This document shows, one piece after another, positions 33,139-42,202 of a stretch of 50,260 nt of DNA. The notes beneath the pieces were generated by a model. The model worked only from the letters and a program-made list of their open reading frames with translations, was not told the origin of the DNA and did no database searches. Every line of letters begins with the position of its first letter. The first letter of the stretch is position 1. This stretch comes from Leuconostoc carnosum. Its GTDB lineage: Bacteria; Bacillota; Bacilli; Lactobacillales; Lactobacillaceae. The position numbers and the translations under genes were made by a program. The stretch lies in contig NZ_JACHGL010000005.1 in NCBI RefSeq assembly GCF_014207505.1, positions 1-50,260 on the forward strand, in the 5' to 3' direction.

Positions 33139-34470
33139 ATGGCGGAACAGTACGATGTTGTTGTGATTGGTGGCGGACCAGCCGGCAATGCCATGGCTAG
33201 CGGATTAAAGGCTCAGGGCAAGACAGTGTTGATCGTTGAAGCGGATCTGTGGGGCGGCACTTGTCCTAACCGCGGTTGTGACCCTAAGAAAATCCTATTA
33301 AGCGCCGTCGAAGCGCGACAAGCAGCGCAACATTTACAAGGGCAGGGCCTGATTGGTGCGCCCAAAATTGATTGGCCAGCACTGATGGCGCTTAAACGAG
33401 GCTATACGGATGGCATCAACGATGGGACGTTGAACGGACTAAAGGGGCAAGATATTGCGACGTTACATGGTCAAGCGCACTTTCAATCCGACAATCAGTT
33501 AGCGGTCGGGGATCGAGTAGTCAGTGCGACTGATTACGTGATTGCCACTGGTCAGCGTCCGGCGATTCTACCGATTACCGGGCACGAATACTTTAAGACG
33601 AGCACTGACTTCTTAGATTTGGACCAGATGCCTAAACGCGTGACATTCGTAGGTGGTGGCTACGTAGGCTTTGAATTGGCGACGATTGCGAATGGCGCTG
33701 GCGCTGATGTGCACGTGATTCATCATAATGACCGCCCGTTAAAAGCTTTTGATGCAGATTTGGTTAAGGATTTGATGGCCGCAATGACGGCTGATGGAAT
33801 CACGTTTGACTTGAATACGGATGTCCAAGCAATTACTAAAACGGCGACCGGTCTACAATTGACAGCTGATAATTTCGAGCTGACAACGGATCTGGTCATC
33901 AGCTCAGCGGGACGGATTCCGAACGCCGACCAGTTAGGTCTAGCCAACGTGGGCGTTACCTTTGATCGGCATGGGATTCAAGTCAACGATCATTTGCAGA
34001 CGGCCAACCCGCACATTTATGCCATTGGGGATGTCAGCGATACACCGGTACCGAAGTTAACGCCAGTTGCAGGTTTTGAAGCGCGTTATCTGGTCGGTGA
34101 GTTGACGCATCCCGGCGCAGCCATAAAGTATCCCGTTGTGCCAACGCAGGTTTTTGCAGCGCCCAAGTTAGCGCAAGTCGGGATCAGCGCGGCCGCGGCG
34201 ACTGAGCATCCAGATGAGTATCGTGTCAATACACTTGATATGACGAAGTGGTTCACTTATTACCGCTTTGGCGCACAACAAGCCCAAGCTAAAGTAGTGG
34301 TTGCTAAAGCGAGTGGGCAGGTTGTGGGTGCTACCCTTCTAAGTGATGTTGCCGACGAGATGATTAACTACTTCACGTTGTTAATTGAAAAACACGTGAC
34401 TTTACCAGATTTACAACGGTTGGTATTGGCTTACCCAACGCCGGCTAGTGACTTACAATATTTGTATTAA
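33139..34470 (+). CDS. Glutathione-reductase-like pyridine nucleotide-disulfide oxidoreductase
   Basis: The product is 443 aa. FAD-binding GGGPAG is at residues 11-16, the redox-active disulfide is in TCPNRGCDPKK (Cys42 and Cys47), a second GxGYxG-type NAD(P)H site is VGGGYVGFE, and the second FAD motif is YAIGDVS. The C-terminal dimerisation domain lacks the usual HPT active-site triplet, having YPTPASDLQYLY instead, so the substrate may not be glutathione. The start at 33139 follows AAGGAGG at 8 nt. It completes the stress cassette with the ABC transporter. Confidence 0.88.
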   Translation: MAEQYDVVVIGGGPAGNAMASGLKAQGKTVLIVEADLWGGTCPNRGCDPKKILLSAVEARQAAQHLQGQGLIGAPKIDWPALMALKRGYTDGINDGTLNGLKGQDIATLHGQAHFQSDNQLAVGDRVVSATDYVIATGQRPAILPITGHEYFKTSTDFLDLDQMPKRVTFVGGGYVGFELATIANGAGADVHVIHHNDRPLKAFDADLVKDLMAAMTADGITFDLNTDVQAITKTATGLQLTADNFELTTDLVISSAGRIPNADQLGLANVGVTFDRHGIQVNDHLQTANPHIYAIGDVSDTPVPKLTPVAGFEARYLVGELTHPGAAIKYPVVPTQVFAAPKLAQVGISAAAATEHPDEYRVNTLDMTKWFTYYRFGAQQAQAKVVVAKASGQVVGATLLSDVADEMINYFTLLIEKHVTLPDLQRLVLAYPTPASDLQYLY

Positions 34471-34482
34471 TGTGTGGTTGAA

Positions 34483-34572
34483 TTAAATCAACGTCCTCGC
34501 AAAGTGTTAAACTATGAAACCCCATATGAAGTATTTTTTGACAAACCGTTGCACTTAGTTTGACAATTCGCC
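34483..34572 (+). mobile_element. 90-bp remnant of the IS30 element (right boundary)
   Basis: This is nearly identical to the complement of the left end of the IS at 28331: it encodes the last 28 transposase residues (NQRPRKVLNYETPYEVFFD and on to the stop) and the terminal GACAATTCGCC. One visible difference is His versus Tyr near the end. The rest of the copy is lost, the junction lying in the reductase downstream region. Confidence 0.9.
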
Positions 34573-34580
34573 GGAAGTAA

Positions 34581-35229
34581 AAAGCCTTTGACAAATTAGC
34601 AATGCCAGATGATCTGGACGGCAGTGTTAGAGAGCAAGCTATTGAAAAATTAAAAAATTCAAATAGTGAAATTTCAGCAACGGAGGAGTTGAATGATAAC
34701 TATCACATTGGCCCATATTATTTGATGGTAAATGTCTTTGGGAAAAATACATCAATAAGTTGATAAGGGAAATTTTCTATCATCTAAAAAATAAGTCAGG
34801 TATCGATGCGCAGCAATTATTTTCAAAAAGCAACAATTATTCCCAAATTGGCCTAATTTATCCTGATTTTAGTAGTAAAAATAGTGACAAAAGAATAATA
34901 GCGAATACTAGGTATAAGCCAATTGGTAACATTGGAGGTAAGGACTAATTAAAGTTATGGCTTATATGTTTCGCTTCAATGCCAAAAAGGGGTCTTACAT
35001 TTATCCAGCAAACAACAACGAATCAGTTCCTGAATCCAAAATGTATTTGAACGAAGGGACCACTTTTGAAAATAATGTGAAGCATAAAGAAGATATTATT
35101 ATTACAAAATTGGGCTTGATGATACCGAAAAGCAAGGATTTAACATATTCTGAATTTTCTCAAGAAATGAAATTGAATGAAACCCAACTTGTAAACTCGA
35201 TAATGAAGGATCAAGATTTTGGTTACTAA
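34581..35229 (+). pseudogene. McrB/McrC-type restriction remnant, frameshifted
   Basis: Three reading frames in succession carry homologous-looking pieces. Frame A (34581-34738) has FDKLAMPDDLDGSVREQAI and YHIGPYYL, like the end of an McrB AAA domain. Frame B (about 34736-34948) has LWEKYINKLIREI, then IYPDF and RIIANTRYKP, like the McrC PD-(D/E)xK core. Frame C (34957-35229) has MAYMFRFNAKKGSYIYP and EDIIITKLGL, like the McrC C-terminus. The DxK of the nuclease is replaced (ANTRYK for ADTKYK). The 5' part is missing at the IS boundary. It is certainly not a working restriction system. Confidence 0.6.
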
Positions 35230-35375
35230 TTATTTTTATTCTGATTTAAAGTAAAATCTAGATATCCTACTATGCACTTGGTAAAATATCAGTATTTCAC
35301 TAACTACAGATCGCATACTTTTTGGTACGTGAACAGTTGATTTTTTTATGCACACAAGCCATGAAAATATACAAG

Positions 35376-35418
35376 TTTAAAAGACGTCTAACATTTTTGG
35401 TGTTAGACGTCTTTTAAA
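35376..35418. terminator. Perfect 18-bp bidirectional terminator
   Basis: Positions 35376-35393 and 35401-35418 are perfect complements (core AGACGTCTAACA/TGTTAGACGTCT) around a 7-nt loop, with A and T tracts at both ends. It ends the minus-strand DUF4230 operon and the plus-strand mcr remnant. Confidence 0.92.
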
Positions 35419-35443
35419 TTAGTAGTTATGTAGCAATATTCTA

Positions 35444-36079
35444 TTACTCAAAATTAACTTTCACACTTGTTTCTTTGCCAGTCGACTTGAAAAGTGTGGT
35501 GTAATAATCCTTAGCCGAATCCTGAATCATTTCTTTGTATGTTTTTAAGTAATGCTTTTGTTTACTGCTTGAAAGTGCTTGAGAAACAAGTTGTCCCGTA
35601 TCTACGTTTTTTGTTGATGCACTCAAAATATTGCCACTGTCATCATAAAGTTGGTAAGGGTTTTTCTTATCTAATTCGACACCAATAACGTCGAATTTAG
35701 GTACTGTAATATCAACTTGGTTCTTATCATTATATTTAATCTTAACTGGCTTTTTGATTCCCAACTTAGCATCATAGTTTAAAATAATTATCGCTTTTTT
35801 CTCTGTTAGTGGTACCCCTATGTGAGTCCATGGTATTTTAAGATTATTTTGTCTTGTTTCGATATCTTGTATACCGACATTCAAAAAAACATGTTCATCA
35901 ACTTTTTCAAGGTTTTTAACCATTGTAGCTGTAGTTGACTGACTGGTTTGTATTCCGGCATCTTGATTATTGAAAAGACTATTTAATTTAAAACCAGCAA
36001 TCAAACCGACAATTAAAATAACAACCAACAAAACCAGGATAAGCCATGTCTTAGTTCTACTTTTTCGCCTAAACTTCAT
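35444..36079 (-). CDS. Membrane-anchored DUF4230-type protein
   Basis: The product is 211 aa. A basic N-terminus and one transmembrane helix (about residues 11-30) are followed by an extracellular domain whose order of motifs (HIGVPLTEKKAIIILNYDAKLGI, in two parts with VPKFDVIGVELD) fits DUF4230 proteins of unknown function. It ends close to the perfect terminator. It lies 23 bp after a 41-aa membrane-protein gene on the same strand, suggesting a two-gene operon. The role is unknown. Confidence 0.65.
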   Translation of the reverse strand: MKFRRKSRTKTWLILVLLVVILIVGLIAGFKLNSLFNNQDAGIQTSQSTTATMVKNLEKVDEHVFLNVGIQDIETRQNNLKIPWTHIGVPLTEKKAIIILNYDAKLGIKKPVKIKYNDKNQVDITVPKFDVIGVELDKKNPYQLYDDSGNILSASTKNVDTGQLVSQALSSSKQKHYLKTYKEMIQDSAKDYYTTLFKSTGKETSVKVNFE

Positions 36080-36102
36080 TATAGTTGCACCCGCTATATA
36101 TA

Positions 36103-36228
36103 TTATTTTTTGTTAACGAATTTCATGACTAATCCAAAAATTACCAATCCAACAAAAGCCAGGGTAGGATTTAAAAATAGTAATCCAAACAATACCAAAA
36201 CCAAAATAATAGTTATCGCTTTTTTCAT
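36103..36228 (-). CDS. 41-aa hydrophobic membrane peptide
   Basis: On the minus strand ATG 36228 opens 41 codons with GGAG 8 nt upstream. Almost the whole peptide is hydrophobic (two short helices, ITIILVLVLFGLLF and LAFVGLVIFGLV), capped by Lys at both ends (MKKA, VNKK). It precedes the DUF4230 gene by 23 bp. No family is recognised. Charge-flanked hydrophobic peptides of this size include type I toxins and small regulators, but no antisense RNA is evident. Confidence 0.55.
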   Translation of the reverse strand: MKKAITIILVLVLFGLLFLNPTLAFVGLVIFGLVMKFVNKK

Positions 36229-36314
36229 CTTACACTCCAGTAAATTCTCTCAATTAAATATTACTATATCATATTATAGGATTTCACTAAAAACAATAAC
36301 TAGAGTTTTCCAAT

Positions 36315-36941
36315 CTACTCATTATCTTCGTATTGACGCTTCAAAATGCTTATTTCGGGCTTCAACTTCTCATTGGCAATGGGCAACGAGAAAGGACGAA
36401 GGTGGGGCAGTTGATTACCAAAAATTTGATAATAATGATCAAGATCACCACTGGCAAATGCTTCTATATATTCATGTAACCCAGAATTGCCACCGATATC
36501 TTCTATTAATCCATAGCCCGATCCTCCAGTGACCCTAGGAATGTCATGCAACATTATTTCTTTTGTTTCTATTGATTCAACGTTTAAAGAAATCTTCCAA
36601 TTATCTCCGAAGTCGTACTGAAACGTAAATTGATTGTTGAGATTTGAAGACGAAAAAAATTGGCTCAAATTTGTGTGCATTACACTATATTGCTTACCAG
36701 GCGCTACGAATTCAGGTAAATCCATTGCTGGTAATAAATAATAGTAGGATTGCTGATGATTAAAAAGTTCAAAACTCTTTTGAAAACCAAATAGGTGGGA
36801 GCCTTCTAATCCAAAAGCAGATATTAAGGTATAACCCAAATATGCAAGTGAGCGTTCCGCATTAATCAAAATCGTTCGACCAATGACTGGTTGGAAATCA
36901 TCGAGTTTAGCTTCAATTTGATAGATTGTATGAGTGGCCAT
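36315..36941 (-). CDS. Plasmid pRiA4b ORF-3-family protein
   Basis: The product is 208 aa. The family hallmark is visible: IYQIEAKLDDFQPVIGRTI at the N-terminus, the core FTFQYDFGDNWKISLNVE (about residues 103-120), and GGSGYGLIEDIGGNSGLHEY (about 138-157), the usual GxGxxPxEDxGG segment. These proteins are widespread on plasmids and in mobile DNA and have no settled function. GAAAG lies ahead of the start. It faces away from the structured leader at 37151. Confidence 0.8.
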   Translation of the reverse strand: MATHTIYQIEAKLDDFQPVIGRTILINAERSLAYLGYTLISAFGLEGSHLFGFQKSFELFNHQQSYYYLLPAMDLPEFVAPGKQYSVMHTNLSQFFSSSNLNNQFTFQYDFGDNWKISLNVESIETKEIMLHDIPRVTGGSGYGLIEDIGGNSGLHEYIEAFASGDLDHYYQIFGNQLPHLRPFSLPIANEKLKPEISILKRQYEDNE

Positions 36942-37150
36942 TGTTTATTTCTTTCAAGTTATTTTTGTTTGTTAAAAATAAGTTTAGCACATCATCCTTA
37001 AAGCTAGTATAAATTTATAAGACTGAGATTATTGCTACACCATACTGGGGTTTATTGCAGTTAATTGTTGATAAATATTTTTACTTAAGAAATGCCTTGA
37101 CATTAGCAAAGAAATATTATAAATTTAATTCAACAAATAAATCACGTGTT

Positions 37151-37274
37151 ATATCAAGAGCTAGTGAGTGGTTACACACTTTGACCTAGCAGCAACCTGC
37201 CGACCGGTAAGGTGCTCCACTGTAAACGGATATACGTCACTTAACCGTGTTCGTATATCGAGCGCGGTTTTTTT
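37151..37274 (+). ncRNA. Structured leader RNA with terminator, S-box-like
   Basis: An ATCAAGAG (37153-37160), a closing stem AGTGG/CCACT (37167-37171 and 37217-37221), and an inner stem AGCA/TGCT plus CCT/AGG (37191-37216) enclose GCAACC and AAGGTGCT, the core words of SAM-I (S-box) riboswitches. The usual middle of the S-box is shortened, so the identity is tentative. Next come two competing helices: GATATACG/CGTATATC (37229-37236 and 37252-37259) and a terminator 37243-37251 with 37261-37269 (two G-T pairs) followed by Ts. This is attenuator design. Confidence 0.5.
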
Positions 37275-37311
37275 GTGGCAAAGTCCCAGTGACGTTAAAC
37301 AGGAGAATAAG

Positions 37312-37653
37312 ATGTCAAGTATACTAGATGATCAACTACGATTAATGGCTTTAAAGCAATACGGGTTAATTGAATCAATTAAAACACCCGACATTTCTGA
37401 AGCAGATTTAACATTAATACTGAAAAATACAGAAAATGAAACTATTGAGCAATTAGCAACTGAACAGCTGCAACATCTTAATAGTCAGGCCATCCAAAAT
37501 AATTTGAATTTGTATCACAAATTCTATGATTTGAAAGGTATGGCAGCTTACAGGGCGAGAACACAAAGTGTTATCGAACTGAAAAACAGATATAAGAAAG
37601 CTAATCCTGATGAAAAAGTTAAAATTCTGGATATTTTATATAATGCTAATTAA
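37312..37653 (+). CDS. Small helical protein under a structured leader, unknown
   Basis: The product is 113 aa from ATG 37312, with AGGAG 6 nt upstream. The open frame extends to 37168 but through the leader RNA. It is soluble, helical, Leu/Glu/Asn-rich, with no cysteine and no recognised motif. The leader with its terminator stands 38 bp before it, so expression is probably controlled by premature termination. If the leader senses S-adenosylmethionine, a link to methylation or restriction would be attractive given the neighbouring type I system, but this is speculation. Confidence 0.6.
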   Translation: MSSILDDQLRLMALKQYGLIESIKTPDISEADLTLILKNTENETIEQLATEQLQHLNSQAIQNNLNLYHKFYDLKGMAAYRARTQSVIELKNRYKKANPDEKVKILDILYNAN

Positions 37654-37827
37654 TGTGATAGCACACTCAAACCAGGATTTTTTGCAGCTGTCGTGATATC
37701 AAGTGCTGTTTAAAAACCAAATTAGATTATTAATTTGATAGAACCCAATCTTGCTCAATTAACATGGTCAATTTCCATTGATTAGTGGCATAATATAATT
37801 AACTTAACTTTGGAGAAAATTGAGAAT

Positions 37828-39093
37828 ATGGAAGAGAAAAGTGTCATTAGTACTGCTAACGAGATTGTTCTAAAAAATACAATAGGTGACGAACTAAGTC
37901 TCATTCGGACGGCCCCTAGTAATTTGAAGTCTGATGGTTTTCAGGAAATTTTAATTAACAGTGAAGTGATTGGTAGTTCAATATATGGGTTGAGCAATTT
38001 AACCCAAACTTTAAATTTTTCCACTGAGGGCTTACAACTTTTTACAAATACGATTCCAATCACACAATTGAAGCAGTATGCTAATCAAACATTATCCTCA
38101 ATGGTGAAAGGTGATGGGGGTAAAATCATTAGTCATTCTGGCTTTAAGCAAGTTGGTACATTATCGTCTACCCTGGCTAACCCCGCAGTAGCCTTAACAG
38201 TTTTGACAACAGTTATTATCAAGCAACAGTTCAATCAAATCAATCAAAAGATTGACGATATTGACTCCAAGTTAAATAGCGTTATTGGTATGATGCACGC
38301 CGAAAAATTGGCTGTATTACAGACTATCGATGCACGAATCAAAACAATTACACAGCAAGAAAATATTTCGTCAGCTAATATACAAGAACTAAGCCAATTG
38401 GCAAACGACGCACAAATTATTTTCAGACAATACAGTATTTTACTTAACCAATTTGATCAGTCAAACCTTTTAAAAACAAAAGGACTAAATGATGCGGCCA
38501 AAATTGCGTATATGTTAAAAAATATTCAAAATAGTGACTTCATGATGGATTTCAAAATGGCCTATTTTGCGGATTCTTTATCCTGGTTGGTCAGACTCAC
38601 TATTATTACGTCGTTAGTTAAAACAGGAACTGATTCAAAAACTATTGAAGAACGAATTGATACATTCAAGAGAGAGTATGAATCGAGTTTTTCTAATCAT
38701 GCCATTGATTATATTGAAAAAATAAAACAACCTATTATTGAGAGAGCACTCAACGTCATTACAAAAACCGACACGATTGGTGACGTTGGTACTAAAGCGG
38801 TTGAAGCATTAGGGCACGTTACAAACAAAATTCCTGGGAAAGCAACAAAATTTCTAGGAAATAAATCACAGGCCTTCAAAAAGCATTCAGAGACAATTAA
38901 AGAGAATGCTACTGTTGAACTTGAAGATGAATTTAACAACATGGTTCAACCTATTTTTGGCGAACCTGTCGATGAAATAGCCTCAAATATTATCGATAAA
39001 TTGACTGCACCTACAGAGGTTATCTACGCGATAGATGATAAATCGCAAGATATTAGAATGTTTATCGGAAAATCATCAGCAAAAACAATATAG
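37828..39093 (+). CDS. Large helical protein with hydrophobic segment and coiled coil
   Basis: The product is 421 aa from ATG 37828 (GGAG 12 nt upstream; a TTG at 37810 in frame is weaker). A hydrophobic stretch at about residues 110-130 (TLANPAVALTVLTTVII) is followed at once by a coiled coil (QQFNQINQKIDDIDSKLNSV) and a long helical body. A TATAAT at 37794-37799 may be its -10. This plan recalls alpha-helical pore-forming or membrane-disrupting effectors (for example, abortive-infection proteins), but no motif is decisive. It lies directly before the type I restriction genes, in a defence-rich region. Confidence 0.6.
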   Translation: MEEKSVISTANEIVLKNTIGDELSLIRTAPSNLKSDGFQEILINSEVIGSSIYGLSNLTQTLNFSTEGLQLFTNTIPITQLKQYANQTLSSMVKGDGGKIISHSGFKQVGTLSSTLANPAVALTVLTTVIIKQQFNQINQKIDDIDSKLNSVIGMMHAEKLAVLQTIDARIKTITQQENISSANIQELSQLANDAQIIFRQYSILLNQFDQSNLLKTKGLNDAAKIAYMLKNIQNSDFMMDFKMAYFADSLSWLVRLTIITSLVKTGTDSKTIEERIDTFKREYESSFSNHAIDYIEKIKQPIIERALNVITKTDTIGDVGTKAVEALGHVTNKIPGKATKFLGNKSQAFKKHSETIKENATVELEDEFNNMVQPIFGEPVDEIASNIIDKLTAPTEVIYAIDDKSQDIRMFIGKSSAKTI

Positions 39094-39204
39094 TAACATG
39101 TGATTAACAATTTAATCCATTAGCTGACTATAGAGATGAAAAATACGTGGGCAATGGCGTAGCTACAATTATAAAATACACACATAGAAAGATTAGACCA
39201 ATTC

Positions 39205-42177
39205 ATGGCAGAAGATAAATTTGAGGAAGCCGTTATAGAAAAGTTGAAAAGTGAAGGTTGGGATTACCTGGCTGATTATTCAGGTGTAACTATTAATTAC
39301 CTCTATGATCATTGGCGTGATATATTGAATGATAATAATCGTACAAGGTTAGAGGGCGTCTTATTATCTGACAATGAGTTTGAGCAGGTAAAATTGGAAT
39401 TACTGAAAAACAAAACACCTTATGACGCTCAGCTAATGCTTGCTGGGGCTGGTGGAGTTGGAACCATCCCATTAATTCGTGATGATGGAACGCAATTAGA
39501 GTTAGAGATTTTTTATGGTGATGAAGTAGCTGGTGGACATTCCCGCTATGAAATTGTGAATCAAATTACCTTTAATGATTTGACGTTTAGTTTGAGTTCA
39601 AAGCGGCGCGTCGATATTGTTTTATTAATTAATGGCTTGCCAGTCGCTCACGTGGAAGAAAAAGACGAATCTCTTCAAAATCAATGGAACGCATTCGAAC
39701 AACTTCAAAAATATGATAGTGATGGTATGTACACGGGACTTTTTTCTTTTGTTCAAGTGCAGTTTGTTTTATCGCAAAATTCAGCGCATTATTTTGCGCG
39801 TCCAAAGAATAGTGATGCTTATAATAGAGACTTTGTTTTTGGATGGCGCGATGATAATGGCCAAGATGTCACAAATACGATGGCCTTTATTCACGAAGTA
39901 ATGGGCATTCCTGCCTTGCATCGTTTAGTGACGACAAATATGATTCCCGATGCGGCCAATGATAATTTGATGGTCATGAGATCTTATCAAATTCAAGCCA
40001 CTCGCCAAATTCTTGATCGCATGCGTGAGATGAATCAAAATGATTTTGTGGAAAAAGAGGGCGGCTACATCTGGCATACAACAGGCTCCGGAAAAACTGT
40101 GACTTCCTTTAAGGTAGCCCAATTGTTGGCTGCGATGCCTCGTGTTCAAGATGTATTATTCATTGTTGATAGAGTGGATCTAATTAATCAGACATATGAT
40201 AATTTCCGATCATTTGCCTACAAAACTTTTGAAAACCGAATCAAGGTAGTTAATAGTACGGAAATCAAACGTGCTTTAAAACAGAATAAAACCTCAAATA
40301 TTTATTTGATAACGATTCAAGGTTTAGACCGTGCTGTTAAGTCTGGATTATTGTCAAACCGTCGGATGGTTATCTTAATGGATGAAGCTCACCGATCCGC
40401 CAGTGGTGACTCTGTAGGCCGTATTAAAAAAGCCTTACCTAAAACAACATGGTTTGCCTTTACAGGAACCCCTAATTTTTACAGTGATGAGGTTAATGAA
40501 GTTAAAACGTCAAAAAACATTTCAACGTTCGATATTTTTGGGCCCAGACTTCACCGCTATACCATTAAAGACGCAATTGGCGACGGCAATGTTTTGGGAT
40601 TTGATGTTACTTATTATGAAACTGATTTTGAACATAATCAGGAGTCAGAATTAACTGAAAAACAGCTGGAACAAAAAGTCTTTGAAAGTTTGCCATTCCG
40701 TCAAGCTGTTTTGAATGATATCAAAAATAACTGGACAACTAACGCCAGTGGCCCCATTGAGATGGGGGTTAGAAAACCAAATCAGTTTCAAGCGATTTTG
40801 GCTGTCTCAGGTAAACAAGCTGTTGCATCTTACTACAGTTTGTTCAAACAAATGTTTCCAGAACTACGGGTAGCCATGACTTTTTCTCGCGATGAAAATA
40901 ACGGGGTCGGAACATCGGACCTACAGTCGGCATTAAAGCAAGCAATGATAGATTACATGACTCTCTATGAAACGCACAATTTTTTGGAGGATAATGACCC
41001 CCAGCGATCATACTTGAATGACATTACAAAGCGAATTTCTAGGAAAAAGCCCTATAACCAGGATAAAGATGCTGACCGTCTAGATTTGATTATTGTGGCT
41101 GATCAGTTATTAACTGGTTTTGACTCTAAATATGTCAATATCATCTATATGGATAAATTGATGAAAGAAGGCCCATTAATTCAAGCCATGTCTCGGACTA
41201 ACCGTACGATTAATAAAGCAGCGAAGCCACATGGTAAAGTACGTTTTTACCGTAAGGGCGCGGTTATGGAAGAAAATGTCAAAAATGCCTTAGTTATTTA
41301 CACCAAAGGTGGTAATGATACGATGGCTGATGCAGCAAAAATTCCCGATGAAACCGAACAAAAGGAGCTGTTTGATGACGGCATTCTGGCCCCAAAAATG
41401 GCAGATCAAATTCATGACTTGCAACCAAAAATTACCCGATTGCAAGTTTTAGCTGGTGAAGACTTTTCACAAATGCCGCGTTCTGAAAAAGACCAAGTGG
41501 AATTTGCAGTAACTGCTGCCGATGTTAACTCGAAGGTACAGCAACTAGTTCAACAAGGATACGTAATAGGGAGTCAGGTTGAAGGTGTTGATGGCCCAGT
41601 TAGTTTGGGCATTAAAAACAACTCGCAATTAAGTGCTCTGCAGGCCCGGATGAATGATGTTAACGAAATCTTGCCCGCAGAAAAACAAATTGATTTAACC
41701 AACATCAAAATAGCCATTCAATCCTATGCCAACGAAATCATTGACTACGATAAATTGGTGGATTTGCTCAATCAATATATGGATACAACTATTCCTGAGA
41801 ATCGTGTAGCCGTTGAAGAACATGTAAAACCTCTGGATCAAGATAGTCGTGATGAGATAGGGCATGTCTTAGATGGCATCGAACAAGGTACTTATAAAGA
41901 TCATTTTGATACAGAAAAGCTGAAGTCCGTTAGAAAAATAATTCGTAATACGCAACAAGAGTTAAATATCTACAAGTGGTCAGCTGACCATAATTATAAT
42001 GGTAATGACATTCTCGAAGCTTACAATGTTTATCTTCCGGGTGTGGAATTGGTTGATAATACAAAATTAAATCAATTACTCCAAAAAATGGAAAACAAAT
42101 TGAATATTGGCTTTTTTGAAACTGCAGACTTTGAAGAAAATGTGTTGGCCTATTTTGCTAAAATTACCAAACATTAA
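39205..42177 (+). CDS. hsdR: Type I restriction enzyme R subunit
   Basis: The product is 990 aa, the translocase-nuclease of a type I restriction-modification complex. The PD-(D/E)xK nuclease has Asp137, Glu151 and Lys153 (in VDIVLLING and VEEKD). Helicase Walker A is TGSGKT (293-298), DEAH is at 393-396, and TGTPNF plus AMSRTNR fit motifs III and VI. The C-terminal 150 residues form the usual helical domain for HsdM contact. Length is normal. All residues needed for cleavage are present. hsdM follows after 25 bp. Confidence 0.95.
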   Translation: MAEDKFEEAVIEKLKSEGWDYLADYSGVTINYLYDHWRDILNDNNRTRLEGVLLSDNEFEQVKLELLKNKTPYDAQLMLAGAGGVGTIPLIRDDGTQLELEIFYGDEVAGGHSRYEIVNQITFNDLTFSLSSKRRVDIVLLINGLPVAHVEEKDESLQNQWNAFEQLQKYDSDGMYTGLFSFVQVQFVLSQNSAHYFARPKNSDAYNRDFVFGWRDDNGQDVTNTMAFIHEVMGIPALHRLVTTNMIPDAANDNLMVMRSYQIQATRQILDRMREMNQNDFVEKEGGYIWHTTGSGKTVTSFKVAQLLAAMPRVQDVLFIVDRVDLINQTYDNFRSFAYKTFENRIKVVNSTEIKRALKQNKTSNIYLITIQGLDRAVKSGLLSNRRMVILMDEAHRSASGDSVGRIKKALPKTTWFAFTGTPNFYSDEVNEVKTSKNISTFDIFGPRLHRYTIKDAIGDGNVLGFDVTYYETDFEHNQESELTEKQLEQKVFESLPFRQAVLNDIKNNWTTNASGPIEMGVRKPNQFQAILAVSGKQAVASYYSLFKQMFPELRVAMTFSRDENNGVGTSDLQSALKQAMIDYMTLYETHNFLEDNDPQRSYLNDITKRISRKKPYNQDKDADRLDLIIVADQLLTGFDSKYVNIIYMDKLMKEGPLIQAMSRTNRTINKAAKPHGKVRFYRKGAVMEENVKNALVIYTKGGNDTMADAAKIPDETEQKELFDDGILAPKMADQIHDLQPKITRLQVLAGEDFSQMPRSEKDQVEFAVTAADVNSKVQQLVQQGYVIGSQVEGVDGPVSLGIKNNSQLSALQARMNDVNEILPAEKQIDLTNIKIAIQSYANEIIDYDKLVDLLNQYMDTTIPENRVAVEEHVKPLDQDSRDEIGHVLDGIEQGTYKDHFDTEKLKSVRKIIRNTQQELNIYKWSADHNYNGNDILEAYNVYLPGVELVDNTKLNQLLQKMENKLNIGFFETADFEENVLAYFAKITKH

Positions 42178-42202
42178 AATAATTTAGAAAAGAGAAATCA
42201 AA

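Larger units (their letters stand above)
28331..34572. mobile_element. IS30-bounded composite block (candidate composite transposon)
   Basis: A full-length IS30-type element at the left (28331-29425, transposase on minus strand) and a 90-bp remnant of the same element at the right (34483-34572, plus orientation) have their transposase 3' ends pointing outwards, so the block ends in near-identical inverted sequences. Between them lie a gene fragment, an RNase H-like gene, an osmoprotectant ABC transporter and a reductase, with visibly higher GC than the flanks. I see no target duplication. Confidence 0.55.

Noticed and set aside
37151..37274. T-box leader
   Set aside because: No conserved T-box 14-mer (the AGGGTGG-type sequence) is present, and the downstream gene is not an amino acid gene.
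37168..37311. Extension of the 113-aa gene into the leader
   Set aside because: The added codons run through the stems and terminator, and ATG 37312 has a proper AGGAG.
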